Positions 56,311 through 64,000 of a stretch of DNA of 64,000 bases are shown piece by piece (the first letter of the stretch is position 1; each line of letters begins with the position of its first letter). Under the pieces are notes generated by a model. It did not search any database. It was not told the DNA's origin and saw only the letters and a list, made by a program, of their open reading frames with translations. Origin of the DNA: Hypericibacter terrae (GTDB lineage: Bacteria; Pseudomonadota; Alphaproteobacteria; Dongiales; Dongiaceae); contig NZ_CP042906.1 in assembly GCF_008728855.1 (NCBI RefSeq), forward strand, positions 4,081,570-4,145,569, read 5' to 3'. Both the position numbers and the translations under genes were made by a program.

Positions 56311-57615
56311 TTACGCCAGCTTCTCGAACTCCAGCACGCGATAGACCTCGACCTCGCCGGTCGTCAGCGCCGCGCCGAGACTGGCCGAGGTCGAGTTGCA
56401 CCAATATTGCAGCTCGAGCGCCTTCGAGCCCGCGACGGTGAAGATCCCCTCGAGCGGCGTGGTCATGACGATATTGCCGGTGCTGCCGCCGACGCTGTGC
56501 CCGCCGACCAGGACCGTGGTGCCGTCGGTGATATTCCGCAGCCGGATGCCGAAGCCGACGCCGGCCGCCAGCATCGGGCCGAAGGTGCACCAGCCCCGGA
56601 CCCGGTAGGTGCCGGCGGCCAGCGTCACGCGGTTGGCCGACAGCGCGCCGACGCCGTCCGGATCGCTGTCCTCGGTATTGAGCGCGAGCTGCGTCCAGGC
56701 GTTGGCCGCGACGCCGCCGCCGCCGCTGGTGCCCGACGAGACGGTATAGCTGTATTTGGCGTAGCTCAGCTTCGCCTGGAACAGCGCCGCCACCGCCGTC
56801 TTGAGGTTGGCCCAGGTGAACTTGCGTCGGTTGCCGGCCGAGGCCTTCTGCTTCGCGAACTGGTCGTCGTCGGCGAAAGTGGATTCGCCGGTCAGCCCGT
56901 CGATATTCAGGACGAACTGCACCTGCTCGTTGCTGCCGCCATTGATGGTCGAGACGCCGACGCCGCTGGTGCCCGACAGCTTCGCCCCGATATAGCCCTC
57001 GGTCGTGTCGGTGCCCGAGACCAGCACCTTCTTGTTGTCGGCCGAGCCCGAGCCCGAGGCGATCTTCCAGCCGGTCGAGGCGTCGAGCACCAGCTCGAGC
57101 GTCTCGCCCGGCGCCACCGCGACCGAGGTCGCGCCGTCGACCGTGTCGCTGGTCGCGTCGGCCCGCTGCACCGTCAGATCGTTGCCGGTGCCGTCATTGC
57201 GGAAGCCGATGGCGAAGCCCGCGAGCGCCGCCGAGGCCGCCGGCAGCTTGATGGTGAAGGCGGCCGAGGTCGGGTCGGCCAGCACGAAGGCGCCCTGGTC
57301 GGCGACCGTCGCGGTATAGGCCGCGGTCTTGCTCAGGATCCGGCGGCGGATACGCGGGCGCGTGACGGCGGCGCTGGAATCGATCTCGGCAATGATCGGC
57401 CAGTTGGCCAGGTCCGAGACCGTGCCGCCCTTGAACTTGCGCTCGTACCAGAGCGGATCGGCGCTGTCGTCGGTCCAGGTATACCCGGCCTCGGCATAGC
57501 TGGGCGGCGAGGCCCCCTTATGCGCCGTGTTCGCGGCGCTCTTGCCGCTGTTGTCCAGGCCGCGATAGCTGGTCCCGGTCTCGCCCGAGCCGATGGTCGG
57601 CGTCGCTTGGCTCAT
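56311..57615 (-). CDS. tail fibre / distal tail-like protein
   Basis: A 434-residue Gly/Ser/Thr/Ala-rich, beta-strand protein with low charge, placed directly downstream of the gpJ homologue. The start and the J stop share one base (TAATG). Repeated short motifs (SGTSG, GVGVSTINGG, STFADDDQFAKQK) suggest a trimeric fibre with a linker and a C-terminal jelly-roll-like domain (GTYRVRGWCTFGP, then LELQYWCNS). It probably contacts the host surface. No close homologue is recognised by eye. Confidence 0.6.
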   Translation of the reverse strand: MSQATPTIGSGETGTSYRGLDNSGKSAANTAHKGASPPSYAEAGYTWTDDSADPLWYERKFKGGTVSDLANWPIIAEIDSSAAVTRPRIRRRILSKTAAYTATVADQGAFVLADPTSAAFTIKLPAASAALAGFAIGFRNDGTGNDLTVQRADATSDTVDGATSVAVAPGETLELVLDASTGWKIASGSGSADNKKVLVSGTDTTEGYIGAKLSGTSGVGVSTINGGSNEQVQFVLNIDGLTGESTFADDDQFAKQKASAGNRRKFTWANLKTAVAALFQAKLSYAKYSYTVSSGTSGGGGVAANAWTQLALNTEDSDPDGVGALSANRVTLAAGTYRVRGWCTFGPMLAAGVGFGIRLRNITDGTTVLVGGHSVGGSTGNIVMTTPLEGIFTVAGSKALELQYWCNSTSASLGAALTTGEVEVYRVLEFEKLA

Positions 57616-60600
57616 TATTGCTCCTGTCCCCTGCCCACCGCGATCCAGTCATAGGTGCGGCTGATTCCGGTGCCTGCGCTGTTGAAGAAGCGGATGCTGA
57701 AGCCGGTCCGGCTCTTGCTCGTGATCGCGTAATAGTCGCCGGTCGCCATGTCCTGCGCGTTGATCCCCACCGATGGCGAGGTGTGGAACGGACTGGCATA
57801 GGTGATCGTGTCGCCGGCGGCGTTCGAGACCACATCCTCCGCATGCGCCGTATCCAGCGGCAGCGTCGCCGTGACGCTGAGTTCCTCGGCGACCGGCCGC
57901 ACGCCCGCGTCGAGGCTCTCGAGCTGGGCCCGGAACTCGGCGCCCCAGAAGAGATAGTCGCCCACGGTGAATGGCAGCCAGTCGCCCCAGGTCGGGGTTC
58001 CGCCGGGATCGTCGAGCGTCAGCCGGATCTCGAGCCGGATCCGCCATTGCGACGGATCGGCGCCGTCCCAGTTCGTGATCGCGTCGACATCGGTCCAGTC
58101 GTCGATCAGGTTGTTGAGTGATTCGCCGAAGGCCTTGACATGCGCGATCAGCCGCGCGCGATAGACCCCGCCCAGGTCGATCGCGTTGGCGAAGACATAG
58201 GTGCCGCTGGTCTCGCCGTCGGCGAGCGTGAGCTGGTCGGCGATCACCTGGGTATTCGTGCCGCTGCCGGCGAAGGCCGTCTCCTCGGTCGCCGTCTCGG
58301 TCGCCGTCAGGTCGATGCCGGCGACGGTCGAGACGATCAGCGTGGCGTTGGCGCTCTCTAGCCCGTCGCCCACCGCCTTGATCAGATAGCTGCCGACCAG
58401 CAGCGGCGCGTTGACCGAGGTCGCGTCGCGCCCGATCTGCTCGATCAGCACCGAGGCCGAGCCCCAGTCGGCGGCGACCGTCACCGGCGAGAAGCGCAGC
58501 TCGTAATGGGTCCGGTTGAGATTGACGCCGGCGATCCAGGTCAGATGCGCTTCGGCGTTCAAGGCCTGGATCGAGAAGCCCGCCACGTCGTCGAGCGGCC
58601 CCATCGTGCCGGTCAGGTAGACGTCGCGCCGCTCCAGCCAGCCCGAGCGCTGGCCGATGTTCGAGATCGCCCGCACCCGGAACGACCACAGCCCCGGCTC
58701 GGTGTCGAGGATCTGCAGGGACGTGCCCTGGATCCTCTCGTTCGCGATCTGGTACTGCTGCCCCGGCCGCTTCGCCTGCAGCTCATAGAACTGGCTGCGC
58801 CCGTCGCCGCCGTCCTTCCAGGACACGGTCACCGCCGCGCGCACCGAGGGGCCCGCGGAATAGAGCGATTCCTGCAGCGCCATGTCGCTCGGCAGGCGCG
58901 GCGGCAGCCCCAGGATCGACGTCGGCGGCGGGTCCAGCACCAGCCCCAGCTCGATGCGATCGTATTTGGTGGGGTCGTGCCGATTCCCGGTGATCTCGAC
59001 CTGATCCTGTTCGATCTCGCGTAGACTCAGAATGTTGATCGGAATCGGTTTGATATCCGAGCTGGTTAGCACCCATACCGCCCCCGATGCCGGCGCCGCC
59101 GAGAAGGGCGGATCGACCTCGATCGTATCGGTGTCGCCGGCGCCCGTCGTCACGTCGCGATCCTCGGGCGCGTTGTCGGCCATGACAACTGACAGCGTAT
59201 AGGTCTGGTCCGCGAACAGCGTCACCGCGGCGTCGAGCGTGATCGCGCTGTCGGTCGAGCCCGACTTGACGCGCCCGCCATAGCGCACGCCCGAGATCAC
59301 CGGGTCTGCCACGGCCACCAGCATGCCCGGCGTCAGGTCGGCCTGGTCCCAGCCCGCGCGCCAGGTACAGAGCTCGCCCTCGCTCTTCTCGGTCTCCAGC
59401 ACCCACAGTCCGGCTCGGTGCGACTGCCCCTGCGAGGTCGAACCATAGGCCAGCACATCGACCTGCCGCAGCCCCAGCGTGGCGATCCCGTCATCGTCCT
59501 CGACCGGCTCGATCGCCGCGCGATAGCCGTCGCCCGGGTCGTTCCATGTCACCGCGGCATAGGTATGCCGGGCCTTGAGCGCCGTCCCCTGCCAGTCGAA
59601 GCGCCCGCCGATGACGTTCGCCGGCGTGATCAGCCGCTCGACGTCGCGCGGCCGGTCCTGCACGACCGTCACGGTGCCCGAGGCCCAGAAGACCATGCAG
59701 CGGCAATTCGAGGCCACCGCCTGGATGACGCGATAGGCCTCCTCGCCGGTATTCAGCAGCCCGTTGAAGGTGAAGCGCGGCTCGGTGCCGCCGAAGCCGT
59801 CGGGCACCAGCTCGTCGTTATAGACGCCGATCTCGTAGAGCGCCCACTTGTCGACATTCTCGGCCGGGATGCCGCAGCCCCAGCGGGTGTTGGTCAGCAG
59901 CGCATAGAGGAACCAGGCCGGGTTGTTGGTCCAGGCCATCTGGAAGGTCCCATCCCAGATGCCGTCATAGGTCCGCGCCTCCGGATCGTAATTGGCGGGC
60001 ACCTCCATGATCAGCCATTTGCCCTCGACGCCGCGCGAGGGCACCTGGTCGCCGAACTGCTCGGCGTCGACCGTGTATTTGATCAGCGCCGAATCCGGAT
60101 AGATCAGCCGGTCGTCGATGATCTCGGTGTAGCGCGACCAGAAGCCGGCATTCTGGACCTGGGCGCTGTCGGAATCCGGCGTCAGCCGCGAGACCCGGAT
60201 GTCCCAGGGCCCCGTGCCGGTGATGTCGATCCGGTAGCTGATCTCGTAGGGCGACATGGTCTTGCCGGTGATGACCGCGCCCTGCGGCACCAGCCCCAGC
60301 TTGGCGACCACGGTCCCGACCGTCGCGCGGACCTCGTATTCGTCCTCGGACAGCCCGGCGATCTCGAAGGTGGCGGACCCTGCTGTCGGCAGGAAGGCGG
60401 CCACCACGTCGTCGCGGGCCCCGCCGGCGCGCCGCGTGGCGTTCAGCACGGTGACGGTCTTCGACCCCAGCGCCGTCCAGCTCACATCGCCGACCGCGCG
60501 ATATTCGGCGGCGACATCGACGGTCTGAGTTTTGGCGCCGCCCGCGGTCGTCGCCTGCACCGTGACTTGCAGGCCCGACGCGGTGTCGAGCGTCGTGTCG

Positions 60601-61160
60601 TCGAACGCCTCCCATTTGAGGTTGGTCGTCGAGCGGATCCAGGGCCCGCCATTGTCGCGCCACTCGATCAGATGCTCGACCTCGGACCCCACCAGGTCGC
60701 CGTTGGTCTTCTGCTCGAACAGCGCCGACAGCCGGATCGTGACCCGCACCGCGTCGAGGTCGGGATTGGTGATCGTCCGCGTGATCGGCGTGTCGAACTT
60801 GACCTCGACCCCGACCACCTGCTCGGATTCCAGCGCCGGATCGCCGGTGAAGGGCGCCTGGTCGGTCGTACCGGTGCGGAATTCCCAGGTGATGCCCTGG
60901 AAATTATACGACCCGTCGACCGCCTGCAGCTTCGTGTCCTCGAGCAGGATCGACTGCGAATCGTTCAACGGCCCGACCACCGGCCCCTCGCAGAGCAGGT
61001 CCGTCAGCCGCACCACCGACTTCGACCGCAGCGAGTTCGGATCCTCGCGCGGGGTATAGACCGTGCCGCCCGCCGCCTTGCCGCCGCCCTTGCGACCCCT
61101 GACGATCGCATCGGCCCCGGGCGCGCTGATCCGGTCGCCGCGGCCTTGCATGACGGGCAT
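57615..61160 (-). CDS. phage host specificity / tail tip protein J
   Basis: A 1181-residue homologue of lambda gpJ, which forms the tail tip and contacts the receptor. The N-terminus has the family-like GRKGGGKAAGGTVYTPREDP and SKSVVRLTDLLCEGPVVGPL. The mid part (about 480-700) contains the phage-tail domain with PRFTFNGLLNTGEEAYRVIQ and YAAVTWNDPGDGYR. Residues about 760-950 include fibronectin-type III-like strands, and the C-terminal 220 residues are the variable receptor-binding part. Lambda gpJ is 1132 residues, so the length fits. It lies 74 bp after the I gene. Confidence 0.88.
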   Translation of the reverse strand: MPVMQGRGDRISAPGADAIVRGRKGGGKAAGGTVYTPREDPNSLRSKSVVRLTDLLCEGPVVGPLNDSQSILLEDTKLQAVDGSYNFQGITWEFRTGTTDQAPFTGDPALESEQVVGVEVKFDTPITRTITNPDLDAVRVTIRLSALFEQKTNGDLVGSEVEHLIEWRDNGGPWIRSTTNLKWEAFDDTTLDTASGLQVTVQATTAGGAKTQTVDVAAEYRAVGDVSWTALGSKTVTVLNATRRAGGARDDVVAAFLPTAGSATFEIAGLSEDEYEVRATVGTVVAKLGLVPQGAVITGKTMSPYEISYRIDITGTGPWDIRVSRLTPDSDSAQVQNAGFWSRYTEIIDDRLIYPDSALIKYTVDAEQFGDQVPSRGVEGKWLIMEVPANYDPEARTYDGIWDGTFQMAWTNNPAWFLYALLTNTRWGCGIPAENVDKWALYEIGVYNDELVPDGFGGTEPRFTFNGLLNTGEEAYRVIQAVASNCRCMVFWASGTVTVVQDRPRDVERLITPANVIGGRFDWQGTALKARHTYAAVTWNDPGDGYRAAIEPVEDDDGIATLGLRQVDVLAYGSTSQGQSHRAGLWVLETEKSEGELCTWRAGWDQADLTPGMLVAVADPVISGVRYGGRVKSGSTDSAITLDAAVTLFADQTYTLSVVMADNAPEDRDVTTGAGDTDTIEVDPPFSAAPASGAVWVLTSSDIKPIPINILSLREIEQDQVEITGNRHDPTKYDRIELGLVLDPPPTSILGLPPRLPSDMALQESLYSAGPSVRAAVTVSWKDGGDGRSQFYELQAKRPGQQYQIANERIQGTSLQILDTEPGLWSFRVRAISNIGQRSGWLERRDVYLTGTMGPLDDVAGFSIQALNAEAHLTWIAGVNLNRTHYELRFSPVTVAADWGSASVLIEQIGRDATSVNAPLLVGSYLIKAVGDGLESANATLIVSTVAGIDLTATETATEETAFAGSGTNTQVIADQLTLADGETSGTYVFANAIDLGGVYRARLIAHVKAFGESLNNLIDDWTDVDAITNWDGADPSQWRIRLEIRLTLDDPGGTPTWGDWLPFTVGDYLFWGAEFRAQLESLDAGVRPVAEELSVTATLPLDTAHAEDVVSNAAGDTITYASPFHTSPSVGINAQDMATGDYYAITSKSRTGFSIRFFNSAGTGISRTYDWIAVGRGQEQ

Positions 61161-61234
61161 GGTTTTCCGATGTCGAGAATGTGGGCGGGATGGGGCGCGA
61201 AACGAGATCGAAGCTAGAAATCAGAGCGAAGCGA

Positions 61235-61954
61235 TCAACCAATCTGTTCGGGCGTGATGCCGGCGGACACGACCTTCGAGCCGATCAGGAAGATCCCGAC
61301 CGCAATCGGCACCGGCGAGCCTTCCTCCGAGGTGTTGACGACGCCGTTGGTGAGGAAGGAGGGGCGCTGATCCGGACGCTCGCGGTTGCCGTAATTGCCC
61401 GCATGGGGCTGCTGCGACAGCAGCGACGACACGCCCGACAGCACCATCGCCACGCCGAACAGCGCGATCTGGCCGTAGGAGATCGCGAGGCCGCCGACGG
61501 TGAAAGCCGTGGCCGCCAGGCCGGCGCTGCCCACAGCAACGCCGCCCGCCACCGAGCCGCCCAGCGAGGCCGCGCCGATCGCGCCGGCGGCCGCCAGCGA
61601 GGTGCCCGCCGTGAAGACCGCCGTCGCGATCAGGATCACCCCGATCACGATCTTGCCGATCATCATGCCGCTGCCCTTGGCGCCGGCGACGACCGGCACG
61701 ATATGCAGGTCGGCATCGCCCAGTCGCAGCGAGATATCCTCGGGCCCGAGCGCCATGGCGGGCCGCGGCAAGAGCGGCGGCTGCACCCGCGGCTGGCGGA
61801 TGACGCGGAACGCGCCGTCGATCATCGCCTTGCGGAAGCCCTTGAGCTGCGCCGCCAGGGCCCGCGCCGCCTCGCGCGGCGTGGCGACATCGAGCCTGAA
61901 TTCAGGCCCGAACTGCGCCGCGAGCGAGCCATGCAGATGGACGGTGCGCATCAT
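61235..61954 (-). CDS. phage tail assembly protein I
   Basis: A 239-residue lambda gpI-like protein. Residues 1-95 form a ubiquitin-like fold domain (RTVHLHGSLAAQFGPEFRLD, then LRLGDADLHIVPVVAG); the rest is Gly/Ala-rich and hydrophobic with several possible membrane-like stretches. It is needed for tail tip assembly, between K and J. The start overlaps the K stop (ATGA). Confidence 0.85.
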   Translation of the reverse strand: MMRTVHLHGSLAAQFGPEFRLDVATPREAARALAAQLKGFRKAMIDGAFRVIRQPRVQPPLLPRPAMALGPEDISLRLGDADLHIVPVVAGAKGSGMMIGKIVIGVILIATAVFTAGTSLAAAGAIGAASLGGSVAGGVAVGSAGLAATAFTVGGLAISYGQIALFGVAMVLSGVSSLLSQQPHAGNYGNRERPDQRPSFLTNGVVNTSEEGSPVPIAVGIFLIGSKVVSAGITPEQIG

Positions 61955-62730
61955 GAGCCGGAGCTTTCATGCCGCAGGCAATGGGTGATGAAGGGCATCC
62001 AGCGCGCGACCGGCTCCTCGATCGACAGCCGGCTCGGATCGAAGCCCAGCCGCCCGGCCTTGTGATGCAGGATCAGCCCGCGCCCGAGATAGACCGCGCC
62101 ATGGTTCGGCACCGTCGTCTTCAGTCCGGCCTTGGCCAGGAAGACGTCGCCGCGCTGCGCCGTCGCCTTGTCGACGACGGTGAAGCCCGCCGGCCCGAAA
62201 TTCTCCAGATAGAGATTGCGCCCCTCGGCGCCTTCGGGCTTCGCCCACCAGTCCCAGTCGCGCGGGCCCACCGGCAGCGTGACCCCGCGCTCCTGGCGAT
62301 ACCAGTCGCGGATCAGGCTCATGCAGTCGGTGACGCCATGCCGGAATGGCCGGCCCTTGAGCTTCGGCATCGGCACCGCGTCGCCCCACCAGAAGGGCGG
62401 CACCGCGCTTTCCTTGCCCGCGACGACGATGCCCCAGGGCAGGTCGGTCGCGATCTGGGCGCGCATGTCCGAGGCCGAGGGCCAGGCGACGGGATACTGC
62501 CCGTCCAGCACCGGATGCGAATGAACGATGCCCTGCAACCCGCGCGAGACCGCATCGAGATAGGCCGCGTCGGTCACTGCGAAAGTCTCGGCGCTCTCGA
62601 TGGCGATGTTCGCCTGCGGCTCATAGACGCCCGCGACGACGAAGCCCACGGCCTCATTCGGCCAGGCCGCGACCGCATGCGCCCGCGCCGCCGCGCTCAC
62701 CGCCTCGGTGTTGCAATCCTCGAATGACAT
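61951..62730 (-). CDS. phage tail protein K (JAMM plus NlpC/P60 peptidase)
   Basis: A 259-residue lambda gpK-like protein with two domains. The N-terminal JAMM metalloprotease motif is complete: Glu26, HSHP at 70-73, Ser85 and Asp88. The C-terminal NlpC/P60 domain has Cys136 in GVTDCMSLIRDWYRQ and His210 in VPNHGAVYLG. It likely cuts peptidoglycan or processes tail proteins during assembly or entry. ATG at 62730 has GGAG five bases upstream; the earlier ATG at 62748 falls in the REP-like sequence. It overlaps the I gene by four bases. Confidence 0.9.
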   Translation of the reverse strand: MSFEDCNTEAVSAAARAHAVAAWPNEAVGFVVAGVYEPQANIAIESAETFAVTDAAYLDAVSRGLQGIVHSHPVLDGQYPVAWPSASDMRAQIATDLPWGIVVAGKESAVPPFWWGDAVPMPKLKGRPFRHGVTDCMSLIRDWYRQERGVTLPVGPRDWDWWAKPEGAEGRNLYLENFGPAGFTVVDKATAQRGDVFLAKAGLKTTVPNHGAVYLGRGLILHHKAGRLGFDPSRLSIEEPVARWMPFITHCLRHESSGS

Positions 62731-62742
62731 GGGACTCCAAAA

Positions 62743-62785
62743 CATCACGCCCCCTCCCCTTGCGGGAGGGGGTAGGGGGAGGGGT
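62743..62785. repeat. REP-like palindrome, copy 1 in prophage
   Basis: Between the L and K tail genes lies a 43-bp element identical to that at 63506-63548. CCCCCTCCC and GGGAGGGGG pair over 9 bp around CTTGC, followed by TAGGGGGAGGGG. It occupies nearly all the gap between the L stop and the K ribosome-binding site. Confidence 0.85.
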
Positions 62786-62790
62786 ACTTC

Positions 62791-63498
62791 TCAGCGCACG
62801 CGGGCCACGCCAGGGAATCCCGAGAACGGCAACGGCTCGCTGCCGAACCGCAACGCGCAGTCCGCCAGCTTCTTTCCGCAGGAATCACTCTCGATCGACA
62901 CCGGATTCCCGGCCTTGTCGAAATAGAGCGTGCCGGCATAGGGACAGGTCGCGCCGGTGTAATCCCAATCGCCGTCTACGAAACGCCGGTAGCGGAAGCG
63001 GCACCGGTTCCGCAGGATCTGGCGCGCCGGCAGGATCTTGCCTTCCTGGTCCAGCTTGGCCGACAGCTCGAACTCGACGAAGAACTTGTTGAGGCTCGAC
63101 TTGCGCTCGACCGTGAAGATGTCGGGCCCGAAGAAGGCATCGGGCGACGGCGAATCGCCATTGTCGAGGAACTGCCGGAAGGTCCGGATGCGCGTCAGCG
63201 TCGCGCCGCGCAGGTCGCCGGCCTGCTGCACCAGCGCCGACATGGCGCGGGTCACGTTCTGCACCGTGATCTTCGGCGTCGGCAGCGCCCCGCGCCCGTT
63301 CCACTCGAACCCCTCGGCCATGATGTCCATGGGCGTGTAATCGAGCCCGTTGAACAGGATCGGCTGGCCGCGGTCCGAGGTCGGCGAGAAGCGATAGATC
63401 TCCGGCGCCCCCTGCGCCACCGCGTCGAGCGTGAAGAGATGCACGCGATCGCCAACCGACGGCGACTGCACCGCCTGCTCAAGGGTCTCGGTCATCAT
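62791..63498 (-). CDS. phage minor tail protein L
   Basis: A 235-residue homologue of lambda gpL. It starts with LEQAVQSPSVGDRVHLFTLD and FNGLDYTPMDIMAEGFEWNG. Four Cys near the C-terminus (NRCRFR, GATCPY, SDSCGKK, ADCALRF) match the cysteines that bind an iron-sulfur cluster in lambda gpL. It is a tail tip component. Two ATGs at 63498 and 63495. Confidence 0.88.
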   Translation of the reverse strand: MMTETLEQAVQSPSVGDRVHLFTLDAVAQGAPEIYRFSPTSDRGQPILFNGLDYTPMDIMAEGFEWNGRGALPTPKITVQNVTRAMSALVQQAGDLRGATLTRIRTFRQFLDNGDSPSPDAFFGPDIFTVERKSSLNKFFVEFELSAKLDQEGKILPARQILRNRCRFRYRRFVDGDWDYTGATCPYAGTLYFDKAGNPVSIESDSCGKKLADCALRFGSEPLPFSGFPGVARVR

Positions 63499-63505
63499 TC
63501 ACCAT

Positions 63506-63548
63506 CATCACGCCCCCTCCCCTTGCGGGAGGGGGTAGGGGGAGGGGT
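63506..63548. repeat. REP-like palindrome, copy 2 in prophage
   Basis: Identical over 43 bp to the copy at 62743-62785, and situated between the M stop (63553) and the L start (63498). It has the same 9-bp stem and tail. Both copies have the same orientation. Confidence 0.85.
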
Positions 63549-63552
63549 TATC

Positions 63553-63912
63553 TCAGAGATCGAAGACTTCTTTGAACGACGCCTGCACGCCCTCATGCCG
63601 CCCGCTGTCCTGGCGGCCGGAGCGGGCCCACTTCATGACGATGAAGACGCGGGCCGAACCTTCGCCGGACGGCGTCCAGTCGAAGGCGTCGTCAGTGCCG
63701 GTGCGCGCCTCGAAGAAGGCCTCGATCTCGTCGGCCTGGTCCGACGTCAGGGCCGACCAGGACACGTCGCGCATCTGCGGCATGGTGTTGAGCCCGTCGC
63801 CGCTGCGCTGGGTATAGCCGTCGCCGAACTCGTTGACGATCCGCCGCGGCTCGACGCTCTTGGCCGAGGGCCGATCCTCGGCTTTCGGCGGGGAAAAGGT
63901 GGGACGCGCCAT
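63553..63912 (-). CDS. phage tail protein M
   Basis: A 119-residue lambda gpM-like minor tail protein, with FGDGYTQRSGDGLNTMPQMR near the N-terminal third and DAFDWTPSGEGSARVFIV near the C-terminal third, both features of the family. It lies directly upstream of L, as in lambda. AGGAAG precedes the ATG. Confidence 0.85.
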   Translation of the reverse strand: MARPTFSPPKAEDRPSAKSVEPRRIVNEFGDGYTQRSGDGLNTMPQMRDVSWSALTSDQADEIEAFFEARTGTDDAFDWTPSGEGSARVFIVMKWARSGRQDSGRHEGVQASFKEVFDL

Positions 63913-63921
63913 GGTTCTTCC

Positions 63922-64000
63922 TTACGCCGGCGAGATGGGTTGGCGGGCGGCATCGAGCCGGCGGAAATACACTACATCCCCGTGTTGAGCATTCCACCCG
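63922..64000 (-). CDS. C-terminus of an upstream phage gene, perhaps tape measure (partial)
   Basis: In the frame ending TAA at 63922-63924 the last 25 residues read GWNAQHGDVVYFRRLDAARQ followed by PISPA. The stop lies nine bases before the M start, as expected of coupled tail genes. In lambda order the gene before M is the tape measure H, so that is the best guess, based on position only. Confidence 0.4.
   Translation of the reverse strand, partial: GWNAQHGDVVYFRRLDAARQPISPA

Larger units (their letters stand above)
53669..64000. mobile_element. left part of a prophage (lambda-like tail and lysis modules), continues beyond window
   Basis: All genes from 53887 to the right edge are on the minus strand, tightly packed and phage-like. 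In transcription order they are: end of an unknown gene, tail proteins M, L, K, I and J, a tail fibre-like protein, a TM protein, lysozyme, a small protein, a holin-like protein, a short TM peptide, spanin-like pair, another TM protein and a lipoprotein, closed by a terminator. Head genes, regulators and integrase must lie beyond 64000. The presumed att site is at 53669-53713. A gene transfer agent is less likely because the tail genes follow lambda order with a lysis cassette attached. Confidence 0.8.

Noticed and set aside
53887-64000. Gene transfer agent instead of prophage
   Set aside because: The order M-L-K-I-J with spanin-like genes and an adjacent att-like tRNA fragment fits a lambda-like prophage; the typical GTA tail genes are not seen.

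Overview
The window is about 64 kb of GC-rich DNA from an alphaproteobacterium, probably Rhodospirillales-like. This rests on the strong G/C third-position bias, class II DAHP synthase, DUF1491 and DUF3108 proteins, CysQ next to a Sua5-type enzyme, and abundant ABC uptake systems. It falls into two parts: chromosomal genes from 1 to about 53.67 kb, and the left end of a prophage from about 53.67 kb to the right edge. No CRISPR array or rRNA was seen.

Region 1-17 kb is mostly housekeeping on the minus strand: a cut-off APC-type permease, a nicotinate phosphoribosyltransferase-like enzyme, class II DAHP synthase, an XRE/antitoxin-like protein with an unclear start, glutathione reductase, and a two-gene ABC transporter. 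A divergent pair for GABA catabolism (gabD/gabT) follows, then UDP-GlcNAc synthesis (glmS, glmU), phosphoglycolate phosphatase and a DUF3108 exported protein. Region 17-27 kb holds tRNA-Val(CAC), a carboxymuconolactone-decarboxylase-like protein, a ferritin-like protein, a large FecR/RTX/nidogen-domain protein, a degenerate nuclease-fold membrane protein, cysQ coupled to a Sua5-type gene, and a long-form acyl-CoA dehydrogenase.

Region 27-44 kb concerns quaternary amines, phosphoesters and polyamines. It has a glycine-betaine-type ABC importer with a duplicated fused permease, a DeoR-type regulator divergent from a choline-kinase-like phosphotransferase, a dimethylglycine/sarcosine dehydrogenase-like flavoenzyme and a phosphonate monoester hydrolase-like enzyme. 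A Na/phosphate cotransporter with a possible non-canonical start and a complete potD-B-C-A operon follow. A 1292-bp IS4-type insertion sequence then sits exactly in the loop of a REP-like palindrome. Region 45-53.5 kb carries an orphan hydantoinase A-type protein, a Sel1-repeat protein, a DUF1491 protein, an EmrA/EmrB-type efflux pair and a chemoreceptor.

At 53669-53713 lies a 45-nt tRNA-Phe 3' fragment, broken in the anticodon loop. It is best read as the attachment-site scar of an integrated element extending to the right. Everything beyond is a minus-strand phage module in lambda tail order (end of a possible tape measure gene, M, L, K, I, J, tail fibre), followed by lysis genes: TM protein, GH24 lysozyme, holin-like protein, a 46-aa membrane peptide, i-spanin-like and o-spanin-like proteins, and a terminator. 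Two identical 43-bp REP-like palindromes sit between the M/L and L/K genes. Integrase, head genes and the intact tRNA-Phe should lie beyond 64 kb.
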